The position numbers and the translations under genes are program-made. The notes below the pieces were generated by a model. It searched no databases, was not told the origin of the DNA, and was given only the letters and a program-made list of their open reading frames with translations. Shown here piece after piece: positions 19,611 through 29,201 of a stretch of DNA of 64,000 bases; the stretch's first letter is position 1, and each line of letters starts with the position of its first letter. The stretch is from the NCBI RefSeq assembly GCF_000816085.1, contig NZ_CP008747.1:2046001-2110000 (forward strand), written 5' to 3'. The stretch is from Staphylococcus hyicus (GTDB lineage: Bacteria; Bacillota; Bacilli; Staphylococcales; Staphylococcaceae).

Positions 19611-20681
19611 ATGATTGAAGCCATTATTTATAATATATCGGTATCTATTGCCGGTATCTATTTATTTCATCGTCTTCAATATGCAGAATCACATGATTTT
19701 AGGTTTTCCAAAAGTTATATCACTGTGTTGATGACGATTGTTGGATTATTGCTGGCACTTTATCCAGTACCTATTGAAGCATATCACATTCAGCTTTCAT
19801 TTGTTCCTTTATTATTTTTAGGTCGATATACCAATGCATTTTATACATTTATATCAGCACTACTTATTGCAACAGTCAGCTACTTTGTCCTTGCTACACC
19901 GTTAATTTTTGCAATCACACTTCTAATTATCTCTATTGTAGTAAGTACAATTGGGCCGTTTATAAGACAAAATCATATTATCGCAATACAAATATTAAAT
20001 ATCATAACTATTGTCATTTTATGTATCATTGCCATCTTTGTACCAAGTTTTGATATTATCGAAGTCTTTTATTTATTACCTTTATCAATTATTGCAACAT
20101 TGATAACAGCGCTATTTTATGTTGATTTACATCGTTTCTTCACTTTGATTGATCGATACGATAATGAAAGTAAAATTGACTATTTAACCGGTTTAGGTAA
20201 TGTAAAAGAATTCGACCGTCATCTCAATGCACTCACGCAACGTGCTGAAGCTAAAAAGCAAAGTCTTGCTTTACTTTTAATCGATATCGATGGCTTTAAA
20301 GACGTCAACGATGCACATACGCATGAGGCTGGAGATGCCATTTTGAAGCAAATTTCACATTTATTACAAAATTATGTACCACCAAAACATAAAATATTTA
20401 GAAATGGTGGCGAAGAATTTTCTATTGTCATTAAAAATTATTCACTAGATGAATGTGTGAAATTAGCTGAAAATATCCGTAAAGGCGTTGAAAAGTCTAA
20501 TTTTCATTTACCAAATAAAACTGTCATCAAGTTGTCTGTTTCCATTGGTGTGGGTTATTTAACAAGTGCTGATTATAAATCTCAGCGTAAAGTTTTTAAA
20601 GATGCGGATGATATGTTGCATATCGCAAAGAATGAAGGACGAAATAAAGTAATGTTTAATCCAATTATTAAATTAAAATAA
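19611..20681 (+). CDS. gdpS: GdpS, membrane-anchored GGDEF-domain protein
   Basis: 356 residues: six membrane helices (about 1-175) followed by a cytosolic GGDEF domain (about 185-355). The signature reads GGEEF (266-270), preceded by [11 protein letters not shown]. In staphylococci this is the conserved GGDEF protein and reportedly acts on biofilm and virulence genes independently of measurable c-di-GMP synthesis; that is recalled literature. The start is ATG 19611 with AAAGGAG eight bases upstream. The 3' end abuts a large inverted repeat. Confidence 0.93.
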   Translation: MIEAIIYNISVSIAGIYLFHRLQYAESHDFRFSKSYITVLMTIVGLLLALYPVPIEAYHIQLSFVPLLFLGRYTNAFYTFISALLIATVSYFVLATPLIFAITLLIISIVVSTIGPFIRQNHIIAIQILNIITIVILCIIAIFVPSFDIIEVFYLLPLSIIATLITALFYVDLHRFFTLIDRYDNESKIDYLTGLGNVKEFDRHLNALTQRAEAKKQSLALLLIDIDGFKDVNDAHTHEAGDAILKQISHLLQNYVPPKHKIFRNGGEEFSIVIKNYSLDECVKLAENIRKGVEKSNFHLPNKTVIKLSVSIGVGYLTSADYKSQRKVFKDADDMLHIAKNEGRNKVMFNPIIKLK

Positions 20682-20769
20682 AACCATCTTAAGATAAATG
20701 TAAACTCCCGAAGCCATCTATGTTAACAGAATGATTCGGGAGTTACGTTAATATGTCTTTAGATGGTTT
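20681..20769 (+). repeat. nested inverted repeat between gdpS and the thrE-like genes
   Basis: The outer arms AAACCATCTTAAGA (20681-20694) and TCTTTAGATGGTTT (20756-20769) match at 13 of 14 positions. Inside them AACTCCCGAA (20703-20712) and TTCGGGAGTT (20735-20744) are exact complements, and the loop contains TGTTAACA. The outer stem starts on the gdpS stop codon. It may be the gdpS terminator, although no U-run follows, or part of a structured leader for the exporter genes. Confidence 0.6.
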
Positions 20770-20782
20770 CATTGTTTCCATC

Positions 20783-20821
20783 CCAGTCTCTTGCAACATG
20801 CGTACATCCCATGTAGACTGG
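20783..20821 (+). other. second hairpin in the thrE leader
   Basis: CCAGTCT (20783-20789) and AGACTGG (20815-20821) are perfect complements with CATG...CATG inside. It ends about 20 bases before the GGAGG ribosome site of the next gene, so it could affect translation. Role unknown. Confidence 0.45.
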
Positions 20822-20853
20822 CAATTGATTTAAAAGATAAGGAGGATACACAT

Positions 20854-21615
20854 ATGGCAGATTCCTTAACCATTATCGATGAAAATAAAGTCATTGATGT
20901 TGTGTTATTAGCCGGAAAGGTTTTATTAGAGAGTGGCGCTGAAACGTACCGCGTAGAAGATACAATGGGTAGAATTGCTGCTAGTTTTGGTCTTGATGAT
21001 ACATATGCTTTTGTCACATCGACAGCAATAATGTTCTCTTTAAATGACCGTACCAATACACGATTAGTGCGTGTGCGTGAAAGAACAACAGACCTCGAAA
21101 AAATTGCGATTGCTAATAATGTGTCCCGTAAGATTTCACAAAACCAACTTACTTTGGATCAAGCTAAATCCGAATTGATTCACCTTGAACATGCATCATT
21201 ACAATATTCATTCATTTTAAAATTTTTATCCGCTGCCATTGCCTCTGGGTTCTTCTTATTTATGTTTGGTGGTGTCGCACATGATTTTATTTATGCTGTG
21301 ATGGCCGGTGCGGGTGCATTTTTAACATTTGATCTTGTTCAGCGTTATATTCAAATCAAATTTTTCTCAGAATTTATCAGTTCTATGGTCGTCATTACGA
21401 TAGCCGCCTCATTTACGAAATTAGGTATGACTGTTAATCAAGATATTATAACTATCGCTGGTGTCATGCCTTTAGTCCCTGGTATTTTAATTACCAATGC
21501 GATTCGTGACTTAATGGCTGGCGAATTATTAGCAGGTATGTCACGTGGGGTTGAAGCCGCTCTCACTGCCTTTGCAATTGGTGCTGGTGTCGCTGTCGTA
21601 TTAATCATATTTTAG
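20854..21615 (+). CDS. ThrE-type threonine/serine exporter, N-terminal (DUF1212) subunit
   Basis: 253 residues. The cytosolic N-terminal half carries the family motif LESGAETYRVEDTM (about 25-40) and the SLNDRTNTRLVRV region; the C-terminal half has five membrane helices (from about 125). In Corynebacterium ThrE this domain is fused to the next one and exports threonine and serine; in Firmicutes they are two genes, as here. Substrate is inferred from family. The start is ATG 20854 with GGAGG eight bases upstream; the longer frame from 20791 has no ribosome site. 15 bases separate it from its partner. Confidence 0.85.
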   Translation: MADSLTIIDENKVIDVVLLAGKVLLESGAETYRVEDTMGRIAASFGLDDTYAFVTSTAIMFSLNDRTNTRLVRVRERTTDLEKIAIANNVSRKISQNQLTLDQAKSELIHLEHASLQYSFILKFLSAAIASGFFLFMFGGVAHDFIYAVMAGAGAFLTFDLVQRYIQIKFFSEFISSMVVITIAASFTKLGMTVNQDIITIAGVMPLVPGILITNAIRDLMAGELLAGMSRGVEAALTAFAIGAGVAVVLIIF

Positions 21616-21630
21616 AAAGGTGTGCGGAAA

Positions 21631-22134
21631 ATGACGTATTTGTTGTATTATGTTGCCCAATTTATTATTAGCTTTATATCCACAATGTTGTTTTCAATTA
21701 TTTTTAACGCACCTAAAAAGCTACTTGTTGCTGTGGGGTTTGTTGGCGCAATGGGGTGGATTATTTATAAATTCACAATTGACTTAAATTACGGTGCAGT
21801 ACCTGCCGCCTTTTTAGGGAGTTTTATTTTAGGCGTCATGAGTCATGTGATGAGTCGTCGTTATAAACGTCCTGTCATTATTTTTATCGTTCCGGGCATT
21901 ATCCCTCTCGTCCCCGGTGGCGCTGCGTATGAAGCAACACGTTTACTCGTTTCTAATGAATATACGAAAGCAGTTAATCAATTTTTAGAAGTAACATTAA
22001 CATCAGGTGCCATTGCATTTGGTATTTTATGCGCTGAAATCTTTTATTACATTTATACACGTATGAAGCACCACTATGCTAAACTTAAAGGTAAGTCCTA
22101 TAAAAGAGGCTATCATATGAATAATCGTATCTAA
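21631..22134 (+). CDS. ThrE-type exporter, C-terminal (DUF3815) subunit
   Basis: 167-residue protein of five membrane helices with the family loop IVPGIIPLVPGGAAYEATR near residue 90. It is the partner of the preceding gene; together they recreate the ten-helix ThrE exporter. The start is ATG 21631, ten bases after AAAGG; GTG 21622 is in frame but too close to the ribosome site. It is followed 12 bases later by pepT, so the three genes probably form one operon. Confidence 0.84.
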   Translation: MTYLLYYVAQFIISFISTMLFSIIFNAPKKLLVAVGFVGAMGWIIYKFTIDLNYGAVPAAFLGSFILGVMSHVMSRRYKRPVIIFIVPGIIPLVPGGAAYEATRLLVSNEYTKAVNQFLEVTLTSGAIAFGILCAEIFYYIYTRMKHHYAKLKGKSYKRGYHMNNRI

Positions 22135-22146
22135 GGGAGTGTTAGC

Positions 22147-23373
22147 ATGAAAGCAAATATCATCGATAGATTAACACGTTATGTCAAAATCAATACACAA
22201 TCCAACCCTAATAGTGACACAACACCATCGACAGACGCACAATGGGATTTACTACGTTTATTAGAAGATGAACTGAAATCGATGGGGTTAAAAACCGAAC
22301 TTGATACCCACGGGTATTTATTTGCAACACTCGAAAGTAATACTCAAAAAGATGTACCGACAGTCGGATTTTTAGCACATGTAGATACCTCACCTGATTT
22401 TAATGCCAAACATGTAACCCCTCAAATCATAGAAAATTATGATGGTGGTATCATTAATTTAGGGCAATCTGGAAGATCGATTGATCCTAGCGTTTTTCCA
22501 GATATGGAAAAAGTTAAGGGTCATACATTAATGACAACCGATGGCACGTCGTTATTAGGTGCCGATGATAAAGCAGGTATTGTAGAAATTATGGAAGCAC
22601 TTCAATATTTCATTGATCATCCTGAAATAAAGCATGGTCACATTAGAATTGGATTTACACCTGATGAAGAAATTGGCCGCGGGCCCCACAAATTCGACGT
22701 CGCACGTTTTAATGCTGATTTTGCCTATACAATGGATGGAAGTCAACTAGGAGAGTTACAATTCGAAAGCTTTAATGCCGCAGAAGCCCAAGTCTTTTTT
22801 GAAGGAGTCAATGTACATCCAGGTTCAGCTAAAAATAAAATGGTTAATGCCCTATCGCTTGCGACATCCTTTCATGCTGAATTACCTAAAAATGAAGTGC
22901 CCGAACATACTGAAGGCTACGAAGGTTTTTATCATTTGACTGACATGAATGGTACCGTAGAAAAAGCGACGTTACACTATATCATCAGAGATCATGATGG
23001 TGAAACGTTTGAAAAGCGTAAGCAAAAACTAATTGCAATACAAAAGGATATTAATACACAATATTACTACGATCCAGTTCGTATTGTTATAAACGACCAA
23101 TATCGTAATATGGCAGAAAAAATTACACCACATCCTCATATTATCGATATTCCTAGACGTGTATACAAACAGTTAAATATTACACCGAATTCTGATCCTA
23201 TACGTGGTGGCACTGATGGCTCGCAATTGTCATTCATGGGTCTTCCAACACCTAACTTATTCACAGGTTGTGATCATTTTCATGGTCCATATGAATATGC
23301 ATCAATTGATGTAATGGCACAAGCTGTAAAAGTCATTATAGGTATCGTTCAAGAAATCGAAAAAGAAGCATAA
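22147..23373 (+). CDS. pepT: Peptidase T, aminotripeptidase
   Basis: Zinc metallopeptidase that removes the N-terminal residue from tripeptides in the cytosol. 408 residues. M20 family metal ligands are visible: His78 and Asp80 in AHVDTS, Asp140 in LLGADDKAG, catalytic Glu174 with Glu175 in TPDEEIGRG, Asp197 in MDGS and the C-terminal His in CDHFHGP. The PepT dimerisation lid lies about 210-320. The start is ATG 22147 with AAGGGAG upstream. The context next to an amino-acid exporter suggests disposal of amino acids released from peptides. Confidence 0.96.
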   Translation: MKANIIDRLTRYVKINTQSNPNSDTTPSTDAQWDLLRLLEDELKSMGLKTELDTHGYLFATLESNTQKDVPTVGFLAHVDTSPDFNAKHVTPQIIENYDGGIINLGQSGRSIDPSVFPDMEKVKGHTLMTTDGTSLLGADDKAGIVEIMEALQYFIDHPEIKHGHIRIGFTPDEEIGRGPHKFDVARFNADFAYTMDGSQLGELQFESFNAAEAQVFFEGVNVHPGSAKNKMVNALSLATSFHAELPKNEVPEHTEGYEGFYHLTDMNGTVEKATLHYIIRDHDGETFEKRKQKLIAIQKDINTQYYYDPVRIVINDQYRNMAEKITPHPHIIDIPRRVYKQLNITPNSDPIRGGTDGSQLSFMGLPTPNLFTGCDHFHGPYEYASIDVMAQAVKVIIGIVQEIEKEA

Positions 23374-23378
23374 ATTAA

Positions 23379-23429
23379 ACCGACGAAATAAGGCGTTGTC
23401 ATAACTGCCTAACTTCGTCGGTAATTTTA
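23379..23429. terminator. bidirectional terminator between pepT and glycerate kinase
   Basis: ACCGACGAA (23379-23387) pairs with TTCGTCGGT (23414-23422), and AGGC/GCCT extend the stem inward. AATTTTAT follows on plus and TTAATTTA on minus, serving two convergent genes. Confidence 0.8.
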
Positions 23430-24539
23430 TATGGACGCTTTTAATAGTCGAATAGATTGAATGACATGCGTTCTAAGTTGCACGCCTAGTTTAAAATCTG
23501 GGTAAAGTGATGGCATTTCATCAAATAAATTAAACATCGCTGTAATATTTTGTTTTTCATAGCGTTCAAATTTTTCTGAAGTGCCACATATTGCAATCGC
23601 AACTTTGTCATATTGACGTGCCAACTCTGCAATGCGCAATGATGATGTATCAATGACTAAATCTCGCTCATTAATGCCTTCACCAAAAATAATTAAGTCT
23701 GCTTGTTTCACTAGGGATTCAAGTCCTGTAATTTGATCAACCAATTCATGACTTGTCATTAACTCAGCGTTAAACATTGTCTGAAACACCGCAGCAATTC
23801 CACCTCCGGCACCGCCTCGCTCAATATGACCTAACGACAACTTAAGTTCATGTTTTAAAATCTCACTGAAATACCAAATTAAATTATCTATTTCAACCGC
23901 TTCATCACGTGATAAATGAAGTGCATTGTAACTTTGTAGGATTGCACTATGTTTACCGTACATTTTACTGTCAAAATCTATAAGAATTTGAAAATGCGTT
24001 TGATTTAACCTTTCATGTAATCCACTTGTATCTATGCGGCGGATATGCTTTAGTTGATGCAATCCTTGACGCATATCCACAACTTCACCATCATCATTGT
24101 AAAATACAGCACCTAGGGCTTGTAATAAGCCAGCACCACCATCATATGTGTCAGTACCGCCAACTGATATCGCTATCGTCTTAGCTTCTTTACTTAAAGC
24201 ATGATGAATGACCTCACCCAAGCCATAACTTGTATGATTTAAATAATTCGATGTGCCTTTTAAAAATTGTTCCGCTTGGATCACCGTTAATCCATCTTCC
24301 GTCTGACCATATCGAACTTCAACATCATTCATCTCAGCATCATGTGCTTGAATACGATATTGCGTCCCTGATTTCCACATAAATACTGAATTTAATAATT
24401 CATGTCGCCCATTAAATAATGGAACTTGTACGATGTCCGCATCTTGGATTTGACTAGCAACCGCTTCTTCAACATAACGATTGGCATCATAACTAGAAAG
24501 TATGCCGTTAAATTCATCCATCGCTACGAGTACTCTCAT
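23427..24539 (-). CDS. glxK: Glycerate kinase (GlxK family)
   Basis: 370-residue cytosolic kinase predicted to phosphorylate D-glycerate, linking glyoxylate or serine breakdown to glycolysis. Family blocks: MRVLVAMDEFNGILSS at the N-terminus, SVGGTDTYDGGAGLLQALGA near 126, RGGAGGGIAAVFQTMFNAEL near 245 and DLIIFGEGINERDL near 285. The last differs from the common GEGRID form, so the sequence is a divergent member and the substrate is less certain. The start is ATG 24539 with AGGTGA six bases upstream. Confidence 0.85.
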   Translation of the reverse strand: MRVLVAMDEFNGILSSYDANRYVEEAVASQIQDADIVQVPLFNGRHELLNSVFMWKSGTQYRIQAHDAEMNDVEVRYGQTEDGLTVIQAEQFLKGTSNYLNHTSYGLGEVIHHALSKEAKTIAISVGGTDTYDGGAGLLQALGAVFYNDDGEVVDMRQGLHQLKHIRRIDTSGLHERLNQTHFQILIDFDSKMYGKHSAILQSYNALHLSRDEAVEIDNLIWYFSEILKHELKLSLGHIERGGAGGGIAAVFQTMFNAELMTSHELVDQITGLESLVKQADLIIFGEGINERDLVIDTSSLRIAELARQYDKVAIAICGTSEKFERYEKQNITAMFNLFDEMPSLYPDFKLGVQLRTHVIQSIRLLKASI

Positions 24540-24611
24540 ACTTGTCACCTCTTGACATTTTTACTTAATAACCATTATAGCCTTGCTTGATATTTAAATA
24601 CAAATGAACAG

Positions 24612-24647
24612 AACGCCTATAGGTTAAACTCTTAACCTATAAGCGCT
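24612..24647 (-). terminator. hairpin after the bacilliredoxin gene
   Basis: AACGCCTATAGGTTAA (24612-24627) and TTAACCTATAAGCGCT (24632-24647) form a long stem with a five-base loop. The U-run on the minus strand is poor, so termination strength is uncertain. It lies between the brxC stop and the glxK start. Confidence 0.6.
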
Positions 24648-24657
24648 CTTTATCACT

Positions 24658-24975
24658 TTACTCAGCTTTCGCTAATGATGAGACAGTGATTTGATCATGA
24701 TTACCGTGCCAAGTTGCAACACCATCTACAAAATAGAATGCTTGAGGGGATTCATGTTTAACCCCTGTTTTTTCTGCAATATAATTGGATAGTTCGCGTT
24801 CTTCTTGAACGATAAGGTAATACCCATCCATATCCCTTTCATAAAGAAATTTATTAAATTGATCCATTGCACGCTCTGATATTGGGCACGTATTACTATG
24901 TTTTAATACAAAGATATATGGATTCTGTTGAATGACTTGTTCAAACTGATCAATAGACGTCAGCTTTGTCGCCAT
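24658..24975 (-). CDS. brxC: Bacilliredoxin BrxC / YtxJ family
   Basis: 105-residue thioredoxin-fold protein with a monothiol TCPIS active site near residue 30. YtxJ/BrxC proteins remove bacillithiol from oxidised proteins, and staphylococci use bacillithiol, so a role in thiol redox repair is likely. The start is ATG 24975 (MATKLTS) with GAGGTGA upstream. Apparently a single-gene unit with its own 3' hairpin. Confidence 0.85.
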   Translation of the reverse strand: MATKLTSIDQFEQVIQQNPYIFVLKHSNTCPISERAMDQFNKFLYERDMDGYYLIVQEERELSNYIAEKTGVKHESPQAFYFVDGVATWHGNHDQITVSSLAKAE

Positions 24976-25116
24976 ACTTTTCACCTCTAAGTTAATTTCT
25001 AATTTATTATTTTATTCGCACATCTTGTGTATTTTATCAATGGTATTCATTATACACATAATCTAAGTTATTGTTAACCTTATTTTAAAAAACGGTACTT
25101 TCAACTTTAATATAGG

Positions 25117-26013
25117 TTAGTGTAAATGACTTTCGATTTCATCATTTTTATCATTGTATTTCTTTTCATAATTCTCTAATTCGTCAGGCGTTTTAATGAT
25201 TTGTTTAATATTCATTTTTGATAAACGTTGACTATATGCTACGCTTTTCGCACGCATTTTATAAAAACTGTCTAATTCATAATACATTTGAATCGCATGT
25301 TGACGGGCTTTATTGACGAAAGGGTCATCGATATGAAGTTGATTCAATGATTTGATACTTTGTTCAATGCGAGGAATCACGTCTTTATTTATTTTTTTAA
25401 ATTGTCCCATTTCATCATTTTCTTCTAATACACCTTCTGCCACGGTCTTTATTTGTGTGTGTTGGTCAATCAGGTATTGCTCAAGTAGATAACTTTCATT
25501 TTCACCATTTTGAGAAGTAGTCGACGCCTTTATAAGCGTTTCAACTTTAGCGCGTTGTGCGTCAAACAGTTGCGTATAAGATAAAATACTTTCATTAGAT
25601 TCAATTAGTTGTAAACACAGCGTGACATAACATTCTGTCTCTTCAAGTGATTTCCCTTTCTTCTCTATCGCCTCCAAATAAGCCGTTTTTAATGCAACCA
25701 ATTCACGATTCGTTGTCGGAAGTTGTTTTGCTGCTTTTTGATATGCTTTAAATTTGGGTTGTAAAATATGTTTAATAGCCGCTTTTTTATTTTTTATTAA
25801 TGCTTTATTATCTTCTGTTGCATCAGTACGGTTTATCATCTTTAGCTGAGATAAATCGACCTCTTCAAGTCCATCATAATACGCTTTTTCTTGTTGTTCG
25901 ACTATTTTCATTTGATTATCAAAAGCAGCTTTTTCTTGTTTTACATTGTGGTCACAACCCACCAACACCAACACTAATAAGAATACAAGTAACCGTAACA
26001 GGATATGCTTCAT
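25117..26013 (-). CDS. EMYY-motif lipoprotein
   Basis: 298-residue exported lipoprotein. The signal peptide ends in a clear lipobox LVGC (lipidated Cys about residue 20). The rest is charged and mostly helical, with coiled-coil character, and carries QMYYELDSFYK near 240, the motif that names this staphylococcal family. Function is unknown; it lies on the outer face of the membrane. The start is ATG 26013, directly after GAGGAGGGAGG; five in-frame codons before it overlap the ribosome site. It is divergent from the GrpB-like gene. Confidence 0.82.
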   Translation of the reverse strand: MKHILLRLLVFLLVLVLVGCDHNVKQEKAAFDNQMKIVEQQEKAYYDGLEEVDLSQLKMINRTDATEDNKALIKNKKAAIKHILQPKFKAYQKAAKQLPTTNRELVALKTAYLEAIEKKGKSLEETECYVTLCLQLIESNESILSYTQLFDAQRAKVETLIKASTTSQNGENESYLLEQYLIDQHTQIKTVAEGVLEENDEMGQFKKINKDVIPRIEQSIKSLNQLHIDDPFVNKARQHAIQMYYELDSFYKMRAKSVAYSQRLSKMNIKQIIKTPDELENYEKKYNDKNDEIESHLH

Positions 26014-26110
26014 AGCCTCCCTCCTCAAGGATGATTCTCAAATCTTATTTAATTTAAAAATAATGTATGGTATAGTAGTTCAGAATTTATGAATATATAA
26101 GGAGTTTATG

Positions 26111-26632
26111 ATGTATCGTCACGTGCAACCATTTATTTCAAAATCGTCTCAAATTCATTATAAAGAACAATATCAAGAATATCGTGATATTTTATTTAAT
26201 TTATTAGACTCACCCGTTAAAAGTACCCTACATATAGGTGGAACAAAACATTTTAATTACCCTACAGAACCGATATTAGATATTTTAGTAGGTGTCGATA
26301 ATTTACATGATATTACAGCCTTAGATGAGAAGCGTTTGAATTATGCTGGTTTTTATCGCATTCATCAACCCATGCATAAAAAAGTATTAATGGCTAAATT
26401 TAATGATTTAACGGAACTCAAACAAATTGTACGCTTACATATTATTCAACGCCATACAGAAACATTTCATCAATATGAAGCGTTAGAAGCATTATTATCA
26501 ACAAATACGCATGCCATTTCACAATTCAAATCATTTAAATCACACATTTCGACTTCATTACCGATTCGAGAATATGAAAATCTAAAATATAATTGCTTCA
26601 AAAAATTGTTACATCTTAATCAATCAAATTAA
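26111..26632 (+). CDS. GrpB-like nucleotidyltransferase-fold protein
   Basis: 173 residues. The stretch LHIGGTKHFNYPTEPILDILVGV (about 40-63) has the shape of the GrpB family core, which is part of the nucleotidyltransferase superfamily; a second family block VRLHIIQ is near 115. The usual Ser of HIGST is Gly here, so activity is uncertain. GrpB proteins have no firm function. Two tandem ATGs (26108 and 26111) follow GGAG; I use the second for spacing. It lies upstream of murB but with a 70-base gap. Confidence 0.65.
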   Translation: MYRHVQPFISKSSQIHYKEQYQEYRDILFNLLDSPVKSTLHIGGTKHFNYPTEPILDILVGVDNLHDITALDEKRLNYAGFYRIHQPMHKKVLMAKFNDLTELKQIVRLHIIQRHTETFHQYEALEALLSTNTHAISQFKSFKSHISTSLPIREYENLKYNCFKKLLHLNQSN

Positions 26633-26704
26633 CGTTACGAGATGACTTTGTACCATCAAAAGCGTTAAAATATAAGTAATGAAATCAAAGAAAGGATGTT
26701 ATTT

Positions 26705-27631
26705 TTGGATAACGCTAACATCTTACATCATTTAAAAGAAATCATCCCAGAACATATCATCAAAGTTGATGAACCACTTAAACGCTACACGTATACTAAA
26801 ACTGGAGGAAATGCGGATTTTTACATTACTCCTCAGAAATATGAAGACGTTCAGGCCGTCGTTAAGTTTGCTTACGAAGCTAAAATCCCCTTAACATATT
26901 TAGGCAATGGATCGAATATTATTATTCGTGATGGAGGCATCAGAGGGATTGTCTTAAGTCTTTTAGAACTCAACTATATTGATGCTTCAGATACAACAAT
27001 AATTGCTGGTAGTGGTGCTGCGATAATTGACGTATCTCGAAAAGCGAGAGATTTAGCTTTAACCGGGCTCGAATTCGCTTGTGGTATTCCTGGTTCAGTA
27101 GGAGGCGCGGTCTATATGAATGCCGGGGCTTATGGTGGTGAAATTAAAGATGTCATCGATTATGCACGTGTCATTAATGAAAAAGGTGAGATGATTCAAC
27201 TCACGCATAACGAGTTGCAACTCGATTACCGCAATAGCATTATTCAACAAGAACATTATGTCGTATTAGAAGCCGCATTTACTTTAGCACCTGGAAATCA
27301 AGATGACATCCAACGTGTGATGGATGATTTAACAGAACGTCGGGAATCTAAACAACCATTAGAGCATCCGTCATGTGGTAGTGTTTTTCGTCGTCCCCCA
27401 GGTTATTTCGCTGGCAAGCTCATCCAAGATGCTGAACTTCAAGGTCACCGCATCGGCGGCGTCGAAGTCTCTACGAAACATGCTGGATTTATGGTGAATG
27501 TCGATCATGGAACTGCAACAGATTATGAAGATTTAATTCACCATGTCCAAAACGTAGTGAAATCAAAATTTGATGTCACATTAGAAAGAGAAGTACGTAT
27601 CATTGGCGAGAAAATTGATGAACGTCAGTAA
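26705..27631 (+). CDS. murB: MurB, UDP-N-acetylenolpyruvoylglucosamine reductase
   Basis: FAD enzyme making UDP-N-acetylmuramate for peptidoglycan. Motifs: [10 protein letters not shown] near 31, [14 protein letters not shown] near 75, [26 protein letters not shown] near 120-145 and [21 protein letters not shown] near 220. The last contains the catalytic Ser, typical of the shorter type II MurB. The start is TTG 26705, eight bases after AAAGGA; it aligns with known staphylococcal N-termini, while ATG 26696 abuts the ribosome site. 308 residues. Likely essential. The CHY zinc-finger gene follows 13 bases later. Confidence 0.95.
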   Translation: MDNANILHHLKEIIPEHIIKVDEPLKRYTYTKTGGNADFYITPQKYEDVQAVVKFAYEAKIPLTYLGNGSNIIIRDGGIRGIVLSLLELNYIDASDTTIIAGSGAAIIDVSRKARDLALTGLEFACGIPGSVGGAVYMNAGAYGGEIKDVIDYARVINEKGEMIQLTHNELQLDYRNSIIQQEHYVVLEAAFTLAPGNQDDIQRVMDDLTERRESKQPLEHPSCGSVFRRPPGYFAGKLIQDAELQGHRIGGVEVSTKHAGFMVNVDHGTATDYEDLIHHVQNVVKSKFDVTLEREVRIIGEKIDERQ

Positions 27632-27644
27632 AGGAGTTAAAAAC

Positions 27645-27959
27645 ATGCCTACGGTTTATGGTCAGGTCATTGATGATGAAACACGTTGTGTCCATTATTC
27701 AACGATTCTTGATGTGATTGCGATTAAGTTTAAATGTTGCAACAAATACTATCCTTGTCACAAATGTCATAACGAAGCGGAATCTCACCGCCCTAAACGT
27801 TGGAAAGAGCATGAATTTAATGAAAAAGCGATTTTATGTGGTGTATGTAAGCATGAAATGACAATTAATGAGTATATGCTCATTGAAGCATGTCCGAAAT
27901 GCAATGCACATTTTAATAGTCGCTGTAAGCTACATTATCATCTATATTTCGAAATATAA
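27645..27959 (+). CDS. CHY zinc finger protein
   Basis: 104-residue cytosolic protein with the CHY-type arrangement of Cys and His: RCVHY, CCNKYYPCHKCHNEAESH, CGVCKHEM and CPKCNAHFN, enough to bind two or three zinc ions. The family relative in yeast (Hot13) recycles the mitochondrial Erv1-Mia40 relay; the bacterial role is unknown. The start is ATG 27645 with AAAGGAG eight bases upstream. Co-transcribed with murB and followed by a strong terminator. Confidence 0.85.
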   Translation: MPTVYGQVIDDETRCVHYSTILDVIAIKFKCCNKYYPCHKCHNEAESHRPKRWKEHEFNEKAILCGVCKHEMTINEYMLIEACPKCNAHFNSRCKLHYHLYFEI

Positions 27960-27960
27960 A

Positions 27961-28013
27961 AAAGCATATCGTGGTTAATTGTCATCATTGACTTAACCGC
28001 GATATGCTTTTTA
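27961..28013. terminator. bidirectional terminator between the CHY gene and nrdF
   Basis: AAAAGCATATCG (27961-27972) pairs with CGATATGCTTTT (28001-28012); GGTTAA/TTAACC extends the stem. Runs of T follow on either strand, serving two convergent operons. Confidence 0.88.
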
Positions 28014-28017
28014 AATA

Positions 28018-28989
28018 TTATTTATCGTCAAATATAAAATCTTCGTCTTTTAATCCTTCAACATTTAAAGCGAGTACGTAACCATCACCTTTTACCGAGA
28101 AAAAGTCATGATTTTTAGTAGATGTATCCAATGCATTCTCAATAATTGGATTGAATTCACGCTCTTCAAAATAAGGCTCAAATCCAAGGTTAGACAATGC
28201 TTTATTACCGTTGTATCGTACGTAGTTTAAAACATCTTCCTCAAGACCTAATGGCGCATATAATTCGCGTGTGTACGAGGCTTCGTTTTGGTATAGTTCT
28301 TCAAGCAATTTATACATTTCTTGATCCGCTTTTAATTTTTCACTTTCAGAAAGCTCATTGCGTAAATGCTGTGCATCTAGCCCTGTAAAAACACCGTGTA
28401 TCGATTCATCAAGTAATATCTTACGAATAATTTCACCTGATGTTGTCATACGCCCTTGCCCCGCAAGGTATAAAGGATAATAAAATCCAGAGTAAAATAA
28501 GAATGTTTCTAAAAATACACTCGCTACTCTTGCCATATATTGGTCATATACAGAGGCTTCTTCTCCCCATAGTTTATGGTATGTTCCAACAATCTTTTCG
28601 GATTTGAATTTTAAATGAGGTTCTTGCAACACCCATTCGTCAAGTAAATAGTTGGTTTCTTTAGATGGTAATAATGTTGTAAAAATGTGCGAATAACTTT
28701 TCGCGTGAATTTGCTCCATCATACCCATAAATGCATATACAGCTTTTTTACGTAAGTCTTTTGTATGCAACATAATGAGTGGCATGCCATCATCAGCTTG
28801 ATGCGTATCTAATCCAGTTAAGCCGGCAAGCGCCTTCTTAAACGCATTTTGTTCATCGTCTGTTAACGTTTTCCAACTTGCAATATCTTTTGACACTTTA
28901 AATTCTGTTTCCACCCACATTTGTGCAATATTTTGGCGCCAAAACATATTTGTCATATCTTCTTGAGTATTCCAATTTACAGCTATCAT
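28018..28989 (-). CDS. nrdF: NrdF, class Ib ribonucleotide reductase beta subunit
   Basis: 323-residue radical-generating R2 subunit. Ligands of the dimetal site are visible in DTHQADDG (Asp), MMEQIHAKSYSHI (Glu and His, with the radical Tyr), FLETFLFYSGF (Glu) and LLDESIHG (Glu and His). In class Ib the cofactor is usually Mn2-Tyr assembled with NrdI. The start is ATG 28989 (MIAVNWNT). It sits 212 bases after nrdE, an unusually wide gap in which I see no gene or clear terminator; it is still presumably in the nrdIEF unit. Confidence 0.96.
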   Translation of the reverse strand: MIAVNWNTQEDMTNMFWRQNIAQMWVETEFKVSKDIASWKTLTDDEQNAFKKALAGLTGLDTHQADDGMPLIMLHTKDLRKKAVYAFMGMMEQIHAKSYSHIFTTLLPSKETNYLLDEWVLQEPHLKFKSEKIVGTYHKLWGEEASVYDQYMARVASVFLETFLFYSGFYYPLYLAGQGRMTTSGEIIRKILLDESIHGVFTGLDAQHLRNELSESEKLKADQEMYKLLEELYQNEASYTRELYAPLGLEEDVLNYVRYNGNKALSNLGFEPYFEEREFNPIIENALDTSTKNHDFFSVKGDGYVLALNVEGLKDEDFIFDDK

Positions 28990-29201
28990 CGCAATTTAGA
29001 TCTCCTATTCTTAAGTTATTATGGTGAATGAGAGATAATACGCGTACATCTTTCATTTACGTTTAATATTACCTCTCTTCAAGTGAGTCTTATGTTCCCT
29101 TCAAACCAACCAACTCATACCCAGCAATTACATATAAGGATTGTACACGTACGATTCTCCAAAATGTATTTTTATCACGAAACGTTTAGAAATCCATTTA
29201 A

